This document shows, piece after piece, positions 47,112-57,221 of a stretch of 64,000 nucleotides of DNA. The DNA comes from Leptospira bandrabouensis. GTDB taxonomy: Bacteria; Spirochaetota; Leptospiria; Leptospirales; Leptospiraceae. The position numbers were made by a program, and so were the translations under genes. Position 1 is the first letter of the stretch, and every line of letters starts with the position of its first letter. The notes beneath the pieces were generated by a model. The model did no database searches and was not told where the DNA came from. It saw nothing but the letters and a program-made list of their open reading frames with translations. The stretch covers positions 1,855,001-1,919,000 of the forward strand of contig NZ_RQHT01000014.1 in assembly GCF_004770905.1 (NCBI RefSeq), in the 5' to 3' direction.

Positions 47112-48176
47112 TTATTGTTCTACACAAACTAACTCTCGATTCACGGAACAATTTTGTAGTCCTTTTCCTGCTGTTAGGGTCACAATATCTTGAGTATATG
47201 CATCTCCAGCGGTTCCAAGTTCAGAAGCAGAGTTTGTAGTCCACTTCAAACAAACACCATCTAAGTTGGTTGTCCAATCTGTATTGAGACCGGTCCAATG
47301 GTCGGAGCTAATGGTTGTTATTGGAGCAGATAGGGCTGATGTAAATAATCCTTTGGCGTTGGATGTTTCTATATTGATCCCACCTGGCCTGATATAAGCT
47401 TGATTGGGTTTAAAAACCCAATCCATTTGACCATCTCCTAAATTAGCAGTGATACTGGCTCGACGTGAAATCCCATCGACAACCATTGCTTTGTAAGTAC
47501 CAGAACCAGGGTAGTTTGGGTCAGAGTGGCAACTAGAGTCAAAGTTTGATGCTTTACCGATATTTGCAGGGTAACCATTCTGAGTTATGAATATAATACA
47601 TTTTAAACAGGAGGGTTGGCAGTTGATTTCAATATCTCTTATGTTTTTATTGGAAACTGTCCCCGTAGAATTTACCAACTCACAGAAGTTACCTTCCGCT
47701 TGGCTGCCAAAATTAACTTCGTAATGAGCACCTTTTGGAATCTGGATGGGAAAAGAGAATTCTGTGCTACCAGAAGGAATCGTAATTGAATTATTATGAT
47801 TTAAAATCAATGTCAAACCGCTCCCAGTTAATCCAAAAATTTTTCCACCAACAGTGAAGTCTGTTTGATTAAACGAATTCGCGGATAAACAAAGAGGATT
47901 TGAGTCGCTGAGTATGAATTTTGCGGCAATGGTTTTTTCATAAGATTTTGAACTTATATCACATGTGTTTTCTAGTTCCGATGGAGAACAATTTGTGACC
48001 AAGCTGATTACAAAAATGAGGCCCAAAGTAAAATCAGAAAAGGTATGGAAATGGTAAAAAAGTTTTTTAAACTTTGGTTCTTTTGTAATTGGTTTCGAAT
48101 GATTTTCAATCCCAGATGTCCTTTGGATTTTTGTTACAAAGTAACATCTGGAATTTGTTAATTTGTTATCATTCAT
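47112..48176 (-). CDS. DUF1554 lipoprotein
   Basis: A 354-residue predicted lipoprotein (hydrophobic FTLGLIFVISLVTNCS). Residues 115-190 hold one copy of the Cys-containing module also seen twice in the giant NHL/LamG lipoprotein (GLTGSGLTLILNHNN, EGNFCELVNSTGTVSNKNI). Residues 192-354 are DUF1554: CIIFITQNGYPANIG, GTYKAMVVDGISRRASI, MDWVFKPNQAYIRPGG, HWTGLNTDWTTNLDGVCLKWT, ending LVCVEQ. DUF1554 is common in Leptospira surface proteins. The N-terminal 40 residues before the signal are unusually long, so the start may be downstream. It overlaps the upstream lipoprotein gene by 8 bases and is probably co-transcribed. Confidence 0.78.
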   Translation of the reverse strand: MNDNKLTNSRCYFVTKIQRTSGIENHSKPITKEPKFKKLFYHFHTFSDFTLGLIFVISLVTNCSPSELENTCDISSKSYEKTIAAKFILSDSNPLCLSANSFNQTDFTVGGKIFGLTGSGLTLILNHNNSITIPSGSTEFSFPIQIPKGAHYEVNFGSQAEGNFCELVNSTGTVSNKNIRDIEINCQPSCLKCIIFITQNGYPANIGKASNFDSSCHSDPNYPGSGTYKAMVVDGISRRASITANLGDGQMDWVFKPNQAYIRPGGINIETSNAKGLFTSALSAPITTISSDHWTGLNTDWTTNLDGVCLKWTTNSASELGTAGDAYTQDIVTLTAGKGLQNCSVNRELVCVEQ

Positions 48177-49128
48177 TGGGAATACTTATATATCCATTTG
48201 TGATGGTAAACTGAAATGGTTGGCCCATAATTAAGGTGGATTCCACTCTCGCACACAGGAGTTCTTTATTTTGAATGTTGAAACTTGTTTTAATTGTATG
48301 AAAGCCGGCATTTGGGATTGGGATTTCTAAGTCGGCAAAAGGGGCAATTGTTTCTGGCAAACTTCTCGGACTGTATCCAATTATATCTAAGTTAAGAGAT
48401 GACCCCTGAACCGGTAAGTTGAACTTTGCAGTAAGCTCTATGGTATCACCTTCCTTTGTAGCTTCAATGCAGTGGTCATTACAGTCCCCAAAAAATGCCG
48501 GTGTCTTTGGTGCATCCGCACACTTTCTTGCATGTCCGATTCTTAGTTCTTTTGTTGCGATTCCAAATTCATTTTTTGCCACAACGAACACTTTGTATTT
48601 TTTATCAGAATCACAAAGGTAAGTAAAACCAGAAAAGTTACTAGTTGTGCGTTTCAAAGTTTCTATTGCATTCGTTACTGTTCCATCTGGATTTAATGCC
48701 ATATTGTTTTTTCCAAAATAAAAATTAATTTCAGTATTTGCGGGAACTGGTTTCTGGAAGCTAACGCTTGTTTTTTGAAATTGTAATAATCCCTTGGTGG
48801 AGTAGGGGTCGTCTGCTGGATTTGCAGGATTTGTGATATAAGTAACTTCATTGAGTAATGGAGGACTTGCGGGGATCTCACCGACTCCTATAGGAGTTTC
48901 CGTTCCTGAACCTGATTGATTCCCTCCAAGGTTTGCCGATGTATTTGGTTCCGCTGCAACGAGCAATGGCACAAGAATGGTTTTGGGATCGGGAGAAGTT
49001 CCTTCACACTTTAAGACAGAAAGTGAAATCACAGTCCAAGTTAAAACCGGTAGGTTCCAACGTAGAAACTGAATGGATCTTTGGTATAACCTGTCACAAT
49101 GTAGATTGGTTTGGTTGGATGTTTTCAT
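48169..49128 (-). CDS. Lipoprotein of the GDCxxHC paralog family
   Basis: A 319-residue predicted lipoprotein (signal around VLTWTVISLSVLKC). After a Gly/Ser/Thr-rich linker the body has FYFGKNNMALNPDGTVTNAIE, KKYKVFVVAKNEFGIATKELRIGHARKC and FGDCNDHCIEATKEGDTIELTAKF, the same blocks as the lipoprotein at 35228-36238. The conserved Cys/His cluster GDCxxHC suggests a structural disulfide or metal site. ATG 49128 is taken. TTG 49137 is in frame. It is the first gene of the pair with the DUF1554 lipoprotein. Confidence 0.7.
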   Translation of the reverse strand: MKTSNQTNLHCDRLYQRSIQFLRWNLPVLTWTVISLSVLKCEGTSPDPKTILVPLLVAAEPNTSANLGGNQSGSGTETPIGVGEIPASPPLLNEVTYITNPANPADDPYSTKGLLQFQKTSVSFQKPVPANTEINFYFGKNNMALNPDGTVTNAIETLKRTTSNFSGFTYLCDSDKKYKVFVVAKNEFGIATKELRIGHARKCADAPKTPAFFGDCNDHCIEATKEGDTIELTAKFNLPVQGSSLNLDIIGYSPRSLPETIAPFADLEIPIPNAGFHTIKTSFNIQNKELLCARVESTLIMGQPFQFTITNGYISIPNE

Positions 49129-49365
49129 GCCACCCAAGGTAACATGGTCCTATTGTTTATACCATGTCCCGGATGTCACGTGTAGGAAATTTGACCTATC
49201 CCAAATGTCATGTTTGAATCCCATTGAGTATATTTCTTGCTTAGAATGTTCGCCGTTTCCTTCCCCTTGGCGAAGGATCAAAAAAAGGTATTTCAGCAAG
49301 AAAGTTTCCCTTTTAGCTAACTATTTTACTTGCACTTAAATCCCTATTTGATAATAGTTTTCCAA

Positions 49366-50070
49366 ATGGATAACTATCAAACTCCCCAACTTTTACTCTA
49401 TTACCATCCTCTCGCATCTTTTTGTCATAAAGTTCTCATCGCTTTGTATGAAAATGGAACAGAGTTCGAACCTCGATTGGTGGATTTATTATCTGAAGAA
49501 TCCAGTGCGGAGCTCTTCGCTTATTGGCCCGTGGGAAAAATCCCTCTCCTTCGGGATCGTTTCAGGGAAAAGACGGTCCCTGAGACCACGATTATTATTG
49601 AATATTTAAATGAATTTTATCCAGGAAAAGTGAAGCTGATTCCTTCTGAATTTCCTTTGGCCTTAGAGACAAAACTGTGGGATCGATTTTTCGATCTTTA
49701 TGTCAGTGAACCTATGCAGAAAATTGTGGTCGATCGTTTGCGACCCGAAAACCAAAGAGATCATTTAGGTGTGGAACAAGCTTACCAAAAACTTCCGATT
49801 GCTTATGGTATGCTTGAGGCAAAATTGAATTCTCAGCGCTTTATTGCTGGTGATCATTTTAGTATGGCAGATTGTTCTGCAGCTCCTGCATTATTTTATA
49901 CAGATACAATTTTAAGTTTCCGGAACTCTTATCCAAAACTCACCGCCTATTTTGAAAGGCTATTGGAAAGACCTTCCGTCAAACGAACGATAGCTGAAGC
50001 TGAGCCTTATTTTTATATGTATCCTTTATTTGATCAAATTCCAAAACGATTTCTAAAAGAAAAAAAGTAA
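49366..50070 (+). CDS. Glutathione S-transferase family protein
   Basis: A 234-residue protein. The N-terminal thioredoxin fold is LLLYYHPLASFCHKVLIALYENGTEFEPRLVDL, with SFCHK at the catalytic position and the cis-Pro in VGKIPLL, followed by the helical C-terminal domain (FIAGDHFSMADCSAAPALFYTDT, the N-capping box). Bacterial members act in detoxification. ATG 49366 gives the canonical N-terminus. An in-frame start at 49330 adds 12 residues of non-family sequence. It is followed within 41 bases by an ArsR gene and then an SRPBCC gene, so probably one operon. Confidence 0.82.
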   Translation: MDNYQTPQLLLYYHPLASFCHKVLIALYENGTEFEPRLVDLLSEESSAELFAYWPVGKIPLLRDRFREKTVPETTIIIEYLNEFYPGKVKLIPSEFPLALETKLWDRFFDLYVSEPMQKIVVDRLRPENQRDHLGVEQAYQKLPIAYGMLEAKLNSQRFIAGDHFSMADCSAAPALFYTDTILSFRNSYPKLTAYFERLLERPSVKRTIAEAEPYFYMYPLFDQIPKRFLKEKK

Positions 50071-50111
50071 AGACACCTTTTTCCCTAAGAAAACTATGAA
50101 TCGATTCCGCT

Positions 50112-50459
50112 ATGAAGTATAATACACAAGGTTTGGAACATATTTTTCATGCACTCGCCGATCGTAGTCGATTGCAGATGGTCGAACGATTGAGTCTTGG
50201 TCCTGCTTCTGTAAAAGAATTAGCTGAACCACTCACGATGGCCTTACCTTCCGTTTTAAAACATTTAAAAGTGTTAGAAGATGGAGGGCTTGTTATTTCC
50301 GAAAAGACAGGTCGAGTTCGCACGTATCGATTGGATCCTAAACAACTGACAGGAATTGATTCTTGGATAGAAGAAAGGAAGACCGCCTGGAATCGCAGTT
50401 TTGATCGTTTAGGAAATTTTTTAATCGAAACATCGGAAGAGAATTCCGACGGAGCATAA
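50112..50459 (+). CDS. ArsR-family transcriptional regulator
   Basis: A 115-residue winged-helix repressor: HIFHALADRSRLQMVERLSLGPASVKELAEPLTMALPSVLKHLKVLEDGGLVISEKTGRVRTYRLDPKQL. It lacks the metal-binding Cys motif of ArsR/SmtB sensors and belongs to the type paired with AHSA1/SRPBCC proteins. It lies 41 bases after the GST gene and overlaps by ribosome-site spacing (2 bases) the SRPBCC gene, a widespread gene pair. It probably autoregulates this operon. Confidence 0.87.
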   Translation: MKYNTQGLEHIFHALADRSRLQMVERLSLGPASVKELAEPLTMALPSVLKHLKVLEDGGLVISEKTGRVRTYRLDPKQLTGIDSWIEERKTAWNRSFDRLGNFLIETSEENSDGA

Positions 50460-50461
50460 AA

Positions 50462-50944
50462 GTGAAAGAAAAACAAGTCAGAAATTCAACATTTACGATT
50501 GAAAGGATTTTACCTGCTTCCAAAGAAAGGGCCTTTGCTGCTTGGGCTAACCCTGATTCCAAAAGAAGATGGTTTGCTTGTCATGATGACTGGAAAACTG
50601 TCGAATTCGGTTTGGACTTCCAGGTTGGTGGAAAAGAAACGAACCTTGTATTAACACCAGCCGGAAGTCGTCATGTATTTGATGCCACTTATTATGACAT
50701 CATCCCGAATGAAAGGATTGTATATGCTTTCGGAATGTATGTAAATAACATTCGCATCTCTGTTTCTTTGGTAACTGTGCTTTTTGAGTCAGAAATAATT
50801 GGTAGAACAAAGATGATATTTACCGAACAGATTGTACTTTTACAAGATCCAAAGGTTTCAGGTTTTTCTACTGAAGAAGAAATCCGCGGTCGTGTGGAAG
50901 GAACTAATGCTGGATTTGACAGATTGGAAAAGGAATTTACCTAA
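50462..50944 (+). CDS. SRPBCC (AHSA1-like) domain protein
   Basis: A 160-residue START/Bet v1-fold protein: FTIERILPASKERAFAAWANPDSKRRWFACHDDWKTVEFGLDFQVGGKET, RHVFDATYYDIIPNERIVYAFGMYVN and the C-terminal EEEIRGRVEGTNAGFDRLEKEF typical of the AHSA1 family paired with ArsR. It has a hydrophobic ligand pocket and no known catalysis. The start is GTG 50462, two bases after the ArsR stop, so translation is probably coupled. Confidence 0.87.
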   Translation: MKEKQVRNSTFTIERILPASKERAFAAWANPDSKRRWFACHDDWKTVEFGLDFQVGGKETNLVLTPAGSRHVFDATYYDIIPNERIVYAFGMYVNNIRISVSLVTVLFESEIIGRTKMIFTEQIVLLQDPKVSGFSTEEEIRGRVEGTNAGFDRLEKEFT

Positions 50945-50996
50945 GGCAAACTGGAAAACCTTAGGTTGTATCTCTTATAATGATTCTACTAAAGAA

Positions 50997-51368
50997 TCAA
51001 ACTGGATATAAAAATTCATAAAATGTGCCATTGACCATAGGAACTCTAATGTTTTTTAGATCATGATTTGCATTCATTTCTAGAAACTGGGAAAATGTTT
51101 TTTCAGGTTTATAAAAATATTTGGATCTTGCTTGTTCCAAAGAATGGATTGCATTTTGGATGTTGGTTTCTCTTGATTCACTTGGTTTGTAAAATTGAAA
51201 GAGTTGTCGGTTTTTAATTGAAGCAGGTAGTGAACATTCCCAACAGATTTCTTCTTCAATTGATAAAATCTCATCATAAAGATCTGAATCTTTGTTCGGC
51301 CCACCAAGTGCCAATAACGCTTCAGAAAGCTCATAGTATTCTTCCAAAAGTGATTCAATGTATTCCAT
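50997..51368 (-). CDS. Hypothetical acidic cytoplasmic protein
   Basis: A 123-residue protein with no signal peptide or membrane segment. It is helical and acidic at the N-terminus (MEYIESLLEEYYELSEALLAL, YDEILSIEEEICWEC), and the C-terminal half contains IRVPMVNGTFYEFLYPV. It is not recognised. It lies alone between the SRPBCC gene (convergent) and the chemoreceptor gene (divergent). The frame on the same strand at 51080-51520 is a shadow. Confidence 0.5.
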   Translation of the reverse strand: MEYIESLLEEYYELSEALLALGGPNKDSDLYDEILSIEEEICWECSLPASIKNRQLFQFYKPSESRETNIQNAIHSLEQARSKYFYKPEKTFSQFLEMNANHDLKNIRVPMVNGTFYEFLYPV

Positions 51369-51644
51369 TTATTGTTAACCTCAGTAAAAACAGAATACAA
51401 GCTAGGTAGGACAAAATGCGTTTGTCCTGAGAAAAAAAATAAAAAAAATCTGATTCTAAAACTCAAATTGAGACAAAAAAGGGATCTATTTCCTCGTATA
51501 ATTCCTAAGAAAACTACCAAAGTCTCTTGTTTTAGAATTTTGATGCGGATTTACATAGTTAAGCAAGTATTTAGTACAAAATGTCTTTTCCGAAATCTTC
51601 TTTAGAAAAAACTAAAGAAAATATTCAGAATTGCTAAATTTTTA

Positions 51645-53480
51645 GTGATTGGTTTGGATCATTATAATACAAATGAACAGAAACATTATATGACAAATTC
51701 TACTTCTAATTCTCAAAAATCCGTAAAAGAAAAAATCAACACAAGTAGGGCAATTGGAATTAAAGGCCAACTTATGTTATTTATATTTTTGATTCTATCA
51801 ATTGTCCTTACTTGTATCTTTTATATTTCCTATACAACTGCAAAAGAGCAGGTTTTGAATGTCGGTGAAGAAATGTTTACCAACGTACTTAAGGATGCGG
51901 TTGGACTTGTGGATGCTTTAAACGAAAGAGTTAAGGCAGGTGACATGACATTAGAAGAAGCTCAAGACATGGCCAAAGAATACATTGTCGGACCAAAGAT
52001 GCCAGATGGGAATCGTGATATTTCCAAAACTAAAATGTCTACAAATGATTATATGTATCTTTGGGGGATCACACCAGAAGGGATTGCTACTATGCATCCA
52101 TTCAATATCGAAGGTGCTAATATTTGGGATTACCAAATCGAAGGAAAATACACTGTGCGAGATACTTGGGGAAACCCAAAGGCGACTGGATACCCGTTAC
52201 GTGAAATTTGGCAAAACCCTGGTGAACCTATTTATACCTTTATGGCTTACCAAGCTTATTATAAACCTTGGAATTGGGTCATTGGAGCCGGTGGACGTGA
52301 GCAGATCATTTACGAAAGAAGATTACGTGGAATGCAAATTGTTTTTTTGGTTAGCGCCGCAATCAGTTTAACCTTATCGATGTTATTCTCCTATATCCTT
52401 GCTTCCTTCATTGCAAAAAGAATTCAGAAAATTAAATTTGTTGTGGAGAAGGCAAGCGAAGGAGACCTCCGCGAAAAAGTCGATTTAGCATTTAAGGATG
52501 AATTTGGAATCCTTGGTGATGACTTTAATAAAATGGCAAATAACTTACGAGAGATGATGAAACATGTATCTAATTCTTCCGTTAAAGTGGCTGAGTCAGC
52601 AAAAGAAATGTACATAGGTGCAGAACATTCTTCTGCCGTTGCTGGCAGCATTGCTAAATCCATTCAACAGGTTGCGGTAAGCACAGAATCTCAATTGGTT
52701 GCTTTTACAGAAAATAAACGGGCCATGCTTGAGAACGCGCAAGCTGTAGCAAAAATTGCTGAATCTACTGCAACCGTTTCTGATTTAGCGAATGGAGTTT
52801 TGGAAAAAGTACAAGAGGGAAGAAATGTTATTGGAACTACCATTAAACAGATGGCAGTTGTTAATTCTTCCGTAAGTGGTATATCGAGCAGTATTCATGT
52901 GTTAGGTGAGAATTCGAAAGCCATTGGACAAATTGTAGAAACGATCAATCAAATTGCAAGCCAAACTAATTTACTGGCACTCAATGCTGCCATTGAGGCG
53001 GCAAGGGCTGGAGAACAGGGAAGGGGTTTTGCGGTAGTAGCGGACGAAGTTCGAAAGTTGGCAGAACGTTCGGAAGATGCAACGAAACAAATCAGTGTAT
53101 TGATTGGGGAAATTCAAAAAAACACATCATCTGCGGTAGCGATGATGGAAAATGGCAGTAGGGAAGTCGACCAAGGTGTTTCAATGGTAAACGAAGTAGG
53201 TCAAACTTTTGAAAGGATTGCCGGATCAATTGAAAAAGTAACTGATGAAATGCAAGGGGTTTCTGCCACTACAGAAGAAATTTCTGCGAGCACGGAAGAA
53301 TTAAATGCATCGACCGAACAATTAGCACAAATTTCCAATGGAATTTCTGATAGTACGCAGGCCATTGCAGCTTCTTCTGAAGAACAACTTGCTTCCTCCG
53401 AAGAAGTAACTGCTGCCGCAAACAATTTAGGTGTGCTTGCCGATGAGTTAAAGTCGGAAATCGAGAAGTTTAAAATATAA
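51645..53480 (+). CDS. Methyl-accepting chemotaxis protein with Cache sensor
   Basis: A 611-residue chemoreceptor. First membrane helix at about residues 42-62 ([20 protein letters not shown]). A single Cache_2-type periplasmic domain follows (about 70-215; [40 protein letters not shown]), then a second helix (about 228-250), HAMP ([34 protein letters not shown]) and the signalling domain with tip [48 protein letters not shown] sequence (here [20 protein letters not shown]). No CheR-docking pentapeptide at the C-terminus. The start is uncertain: GTG 51645, or ATG 51690 (MTNSTSNSQ), which would give a more usual N-terminus. Confidence 0.9.
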   Translation: MIGLDHYNTNEQKHYMTNSTSNSQKSVKEKINTSRAIGIKGQLMLFIFLILSIVLTCIFYISYTTAKEQVLNVGEEMFTNVLKDAVGLVDALNERVKAGDMTLEEAQDMAKEYIVGPKMPDGNRDISKTKMSTNDYMYLWGITPEGIATMHPFNIEGANIWDYQIEGKYTVRDTWGNPKATGYPLREIWQNPGEPIYTFMAYQAYYKPWNWVIGAGGREQIIYERRLRGMQIVFLVSAAISLTLSMLFSYILASFIAKRIQKIKFVVEKASEGDLREKVDLAFKDEFGILGDDFNKMANNLREMMKHVSNSSVKVAESAKEMYIGAEHSSAVAGSIAKSIQQVAVSTESQLVAFTENKRAMLENAQAVAKIAESTATVSDLANGVLEKVQEGRNVIGTTIKQMAVVNSSVSGISSSIHVLGENSKAIGQIVETINQIASQTNLLALNAAIEAARAGEQGRGFAVVADEVRKLAERSEDATKQISVLIGEIQKNTSSAVAMMENGSREVDQGVSMVNEVGQTFERIAGSIEKVTDEMQGVSATTEEISASTEELNASTEQLAQISNGISDSTQAIAASSEEQLASSEEVTAAANNLGVLADELKSEIEKFKI

Positions 53481-53626
53481 TAAACTTCTATTTTTTTCTA
53501 TTTTTGAGTTTTATATAATCCTTAAGGTTTTGAACTGTTCAGTGTAAACTTTGGGGATTGTGAAGAAAACTTTTTTCTATTTACATCTACCAAACATTTT
53601 TGATAATCAATGTAAGTTGGTAACTT

Positions 53627-54913
53627 ATGTTTAAAAATCGAAAGTTATATATCTGGGTTTTTCTAATAATTATTATCGTCGTTGTTTTAATCTTCAAACC
53701 AAAAGACGAAGGTTCATCATATTCAGAATATTTCTCCGCAATAAACAAAGAGCTAAAAACAAATGGATTTGGAAAACCTGTAGTACTTTTGGATTTGGAC
53801 CGATTGGATGAAAATTTATCCACACTTTCCAAAAACATCCCACCTCCTTTACACTACCGTATCGTTGTAAAGTCTCTTCCTTCATTGGATCTTCTTAGAT
53901 ATATTACAAAGGCAACTAACACAAGGCGTCTAATGGTTTTTCATTCTGGTGACCTTGTGATGTTACTAAGAGATCCCGAGTTTTCTTCGTTTGATATTCT
54001 ACTTGGGAAACCGATGCCAGTTCGTGCTTTAGAAGAAATTTACCAAAAATCAAAGAAAGATCGGTTCCAAAAAATCCATTGGTTAGTGGATACCGAAACT
54101 AGACTCAACCAATATTTGGAATTTGCTAAATCGAAGAACATAAAATTAAATATTGTTTTAGAAATTGATATTGGGCTACACCGGGGAGGATTTACTTATC
54201 CGACTTTGACAACTCAATCTATTTCGAAAATCCAAGATCATCCAAATCATTTAGAATTTGGAGGATTTATGGGATATGAGCCTCATGTGGCTTCCGTTCC
54301 GAACTTGTTAGGTGACAAGACAGAGGCAATTGAAAAAGAGATTGAATCCTCTTTAAAAAAATATGAAGGATTTGTGAGTGATGCTAAAAAATCTTTTCCT
54401 TCCTTATTTAATAAAGAATTACTTATGAATGGTGGGGGAAGTAAAACTTACCGGTTTTATCAAAAGAACCAACAAGTTGTGAATGATGTTTCTGTTGGTT
54501 CGGCCCTTGTAATGCCTACCGATTTTGATGTAATTACACTCAAAGAACACAAACCAGCGTTTTATATTGCAGCTCCCGTTTTGAAGCGATTGGACGGGAC
54601 AACCATTCCTTTTTTAGAATCTATTTCGTTTTTATTTCCTATATGGAATCCGAACTTACAGGTAACATATTTTATTTATGGTGGTGCTTATCTTGCCAAA
54701 AAAGAATCACCGCAAGGTCTTTTTGATAATAGTCTGTATGGGGCAAGCACAAACCAAGGGATCTTAAATGGAAGTTTGGCCACTGCATTGCAACCGGATG
54801 ATTACGTTTTTTTTCGCCCCACACAAAGTGAAAAGGTGATGGCGGAGATGGGTGAAGTGGTTCTTTTACGAAAAGGAAAAATCATAGGAACCTGGAAGTG
54901 TTTTATCAACTAG
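53627..54913 (+). CDS. Membrane-anchored fold-III PLP enzyme (DSD1/alanine racemase-like)
   Basis: A 428-residue protein with an N-terminal membrane anchor (LYIWVFLIIIIVVVLIF), then an alanine-racemase-type barrel. The PLP-lysine motif is RIVVKSLPSLDLLRYI (family form VKTH/VKS), with VLLDLDRLDENL before it, IVLEIDIGLHRGGF on a barrel strand and FGGFMGYEPHVASVP. The C-terminal domain has the Zn/D-threonine aldolase-like segment (VGSALVMPTDFD) and DDYVFFRPTQSEKVMAEMGEVVLL. D-threonine aldolase or D-serine dehydratase relatives are normally cytosolic, so the anchor is unusual. Substrate unknown. Confidence 0.75.
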   Translation: MFKNRKLYIWVFLIIIIVVVLIFKPKDEGSSYSEYFSAINKELKTNGFGKPVVLLDLDRLDENLSTLSKNIPPPLHYRIVVKSLPSLDLLRYITKATNTRRLMVFHSGDLVMLLRDPEFSSFDILLGKPMPVRALEEIYQKSKKDRFQKIHWLVDTETRLNQYLEFAKSKNIKLNIVLEIDIGLHRGGFTYPTLTTQSISKIQDHPNHLEFGGFMGYEPHVASVPNLLGDKTEAIEKEIESSLKKYEGFVSDAKKSFPSLFNKELLMNGGGSKTYRFYQKNQQVVNDVSVGSALVMPTDFDVITLKEHKPAFYIAAPVLKRLDGTTIPFLESISFLFPIWNPNLQVTYFIYGGAYLAKKESPQGLFDNSLYGASTNQGILNGSLATALQPDDYVFFRPTQSEKVMAEMGEVVLLRKGKIIGTWKCFIN

Positions 54914-54954
54914 GATAGGACTAAGATTCATATTCTAGTTGATATCATTTTAGG

Positions 54955-55983
54955 TTACTTGTCTTTAAAAAAATCCCACATTACATCATTGGCTTTGATG
55001 GCCATTGATGGTGAGGCCGAGCCAAAGAATAGAGAGGGTTTTTTGCCACCCGGCCATGAGTGACCTCCATTTTCAGTGACACAAAGTTTTACCTTCACAC
55101 CCTCTTTACATTCATTGTATTCGTCGCAAGTCACACCTGGTTCGTCTAATACTCGTTTGGGAGTTGGGTTACACTGGTTGAATTGGACCCATTTGGAAAT
55201 GGATTTTGGAACAGAAACAAAATCAGTAACAAGAGACCTGTCTCTAAAACTTTCTCCAGCACCACCATAAAATAAAACTTTATCATCATCTTTTGCATGA
55301 ATATGCAAAACAGAAATTGGTTTGGATGGATTACAGGAAATTGTATTATCCGTTCCAGCAATCGTTGCGATTGCTGTGAGATTGTCTGTCATTTCACAAG
55401 CAAGGCGATAGCTCATCATTGCTCCATTGGACATCCCCGTAGAATATACTTTGGATTTGTCAATATGCAGCTGTTTAGTGGTGTAATTTAAAATTTCTTT
55501 AATAAAGCCAACATCATCGATTTTTTTGTCTCGAGCTTCGGCACAACAATTTCCTGCATTCCAAGTAGCAATTTTGCCAGATTTGTATTTACTATACCCG
55601 TTTGGAAATATGACAATATGTCCATTATCTTCTGATTTAGATATTTGGTGATAATAATCTTCGTTTGATTGAATTTCCATATCTCCACCACCACCGTGCA
55701 ATACAAAGAGTAATGGAGTTTTTTTGTTAGGTGAATATGATTTAGGTACATGAATTTTGTAATAACGTGGAATTCCGTCAAAAGGAAAAGTAAAGGTATA
55801 ATCACCTGGACTTTCGATTTTTTGGGAGAGATCACTGGAAGCAATGGGTGCTGGTTTTTCATCCATTTTCTTTTGAAAACGTTCTTGGATTTTGCTGCGT
55901 AACCAACCACGAGAACAGGAGACAGAGGAAAAAATGAGGAGGGCAAGTGAGACAAACCATAGCGCTTTTGAGTTATATTTCAT
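54955..55983 (-). CDS. PHB-depolymerase/LpqC-like esterase lipoprotein
   Basis: A 342-residue exported hydrolase (lipobox IFSSVSCS). The alpha/beta-hydrolase core has the oxyanion HGGGGDM segment (LLFVLHGGGG), the nucleophile elbow STGMSNGAMMSYRLACEM (GxSxG), and the catalytic His in VTENGGHSWPGGKKP. It resembles secreted PHB depolymerases, feruloyl and acetyl-xylan esterases. ATG 55983 gives the proper signal. TTG 55992 would overlap the upstream stop. It lies just downstream of the luciferase-like gene, 5 bases after its stop, so the two are co-transcribed. Confidence 0.83.
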   Translation of the reverse strand: MKYNSKALWFVSLALLIFSSVSCSRGWLRSKIQERFQKKMDEKPAPIASSDLSQKIESPGDYTFTFPFDGIPRYYKIHVPKSYSPNKKTPLLFVLHGGGGDMEIQSNEDYYHQISKSEDNGHIVIFPNGYSKYKSGKIATWNAGNCCAEARDKKIDDVGFIKEILNYTTKQLHIDKSKVYSTGMSNGAMMSYRLACEMTDNLTAIATIAGTDNTISCNPSKPISVLHIHAKDDDKVLFYGGAGESFRDRSLVTDFVSVPKSISKWVQFNQCNPTPKRVLDEPGVTCDEYNECKEGVKVKLCVTENGGHSWPGGKKPSLFFGSASPSMAIKANDVMWDFFKDK

Positions 55984-55988
55984 AGAAG

Positions 55989-56969
55989 TCAAATTTCCAA
56001 TTTTGATAAAATTTCTAAGGATCTGATTTTGGCATCTGTATCATAAACAGAGGTAACTGTCATTAGTTCATCAGCTTTTGTTTCCTCGAGTATCTTTGTG
56101 ATTCCCTCTTTAACTGTTTCTTTTGCACCTACAACTGAATAAGATAACATTTGGGAAGCCATTTGTTTTTCTTGTGGGGACCAGTAAGAATCAATATCTT
56201 CGATAGGAGGAGGAAACGTGCTCCTTGCATTTCTGAGGATACGTGTAAACGATTGTTGGGAACTTGTGAAAAGAAACTTTGCTTCTTTGTCTGTATCCGC
56301 TGCTATTACATTTACTCCAACCATCACATAAGGTTTCTCCAAGTAAGCAGAGGGTCGAAATTGTTTTCTATAAATACTGATGGCTTCCATAAGAGCAGCT
56401 GGTGCAAAATGGGAAGCAAATGCATAAGGGAGTCCAAGGATAGCTGCCAGTTGGGCGCCAAACAAGCTGGAACCCAAAATCCATACGGGTACATGAGTTC
56501 CCATTCCTGGGATCGCACGAACTTGTAATTGGTTTCCGTCATCTTCAAAATAAGTAAGTAGTTCCTGGACATCATCTGGAAAAGTTTGTGAACTCATCGC
56601 ATCACGTCTTAACGCACGTAAGGTGAGTTGATCGGTTCCTGGAGCGCGACCAAGACCTAAGTCAATCCTTCCTGGATATAAACTCTCTAAAGTTCCAAAT
56701 TGTTCTGCAATGACAAGTGGAGAATGATTTGGCAACATGATCCCACCGGCACCAATTCGAATTTTCTTTGTATGCCCTGCCAAATGTCCGATGACCACAG
56801 AAGTAGCGGCACTGGCAATCGAAGGGAAGTTATGGTGTTCGGCAACCCAAATGCGGTGGTAACCTAAACTTTCCGCAGCCTTTGCCACACGGACAGAATT
56901 CGCAAGTGCATCTTTTGCGGTGTTTCCTTCGTTGATAAATACTAAATCGAGAATTGATAATTTTACCAT
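55989..56969 (-). CDS. Luciferase-like flavin monooxygenase (MsnO8 family)
   Basis: A 326-residue LLM-class oxidoreductase using reduced flavin. It shows the family N-terminus [111 protein letters not shown] in pieces, with AEHH and GLGRAPG as signatures, plus [26 protein letters not shown]. Substrate unknown. ATG 56969 (MVKLSIL) is chosen over an earlier in-frame codon at 56993. It heads an operon with the esterase. Confidence 0.87.
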   Translation of the reverse strand: MVKLSILDLVFINEGNTAKDALANSVRVAKAAESLGYHRIWVAEHHNFPSIASAATSVVIGHLAGHTKKIRIGAGGIMLPNHSPLVIAEQFGTLESLYPGRIDLGLGRAPGTDQLTLRALRRDAMSSQTFPDDVQELLTYFEDDGNQLQVRAIPGMGTHVPVWILGSSLFGAQLAAILGLPYAFASHFAPAALMEAISIYRKQFRPSAYLEKPYVMVGVNVIAADTDKEAKFLFTSSQQSFTRILRNARSTFPPPIEDIDSYWSPQEKQMASQMLSYSVVGAKETVKEGITKILEETKADELMTVTSVYDTDAKIRSLEILSKLEI

Positions 56970-57183
56970 TAAGAACACATTCGCTTTTGCCACTTTCCCC
57001 TGTAAATTTGTAAAAAATGAAAATCATGTTTTCAATAAAAAAAATTAATACATCTGTTATGTGAGATTTCAATTTTGTAGTTTTAAATGATAAAAAAAAT
57101 ATCTAAAGATATAAAATAAAAGTCTAAGTCCATTGTGAGTGAGGAATTTTTTCTTTTTCATCTTTTTTAAGAAAAAGAAACCA

Positions 57184-57202
57184 GTCCGAGAGTTCCTCGG
57201 AC
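57184..57202. promoter_or_regulatory. Small hairpin in the leader of the AraC gene
   Basis: GTCCGAG (57184-57190) and CTCGGAC (57196-57202) form a 7-bp stem with loop AGTTC, 19 bases before the AraC-family start. No T-run follows. It may be an operator or a leader structure. The remainder of 57000-57221 is AT-rich with no gene. Confidence 0.35.
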
Positions 57203-57221
57203 GATTATTTAAAGAATACAC

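Noticed and set aside
49150..49200. Possible fourth copy of the 26-bp element (TCCGGGACAT-like sequence upstream of the lipoprotein at 48169-49128)
   Set aside because: Only a short part resembles the core. The CGTCC arm and the GGACGACA tail are absent.
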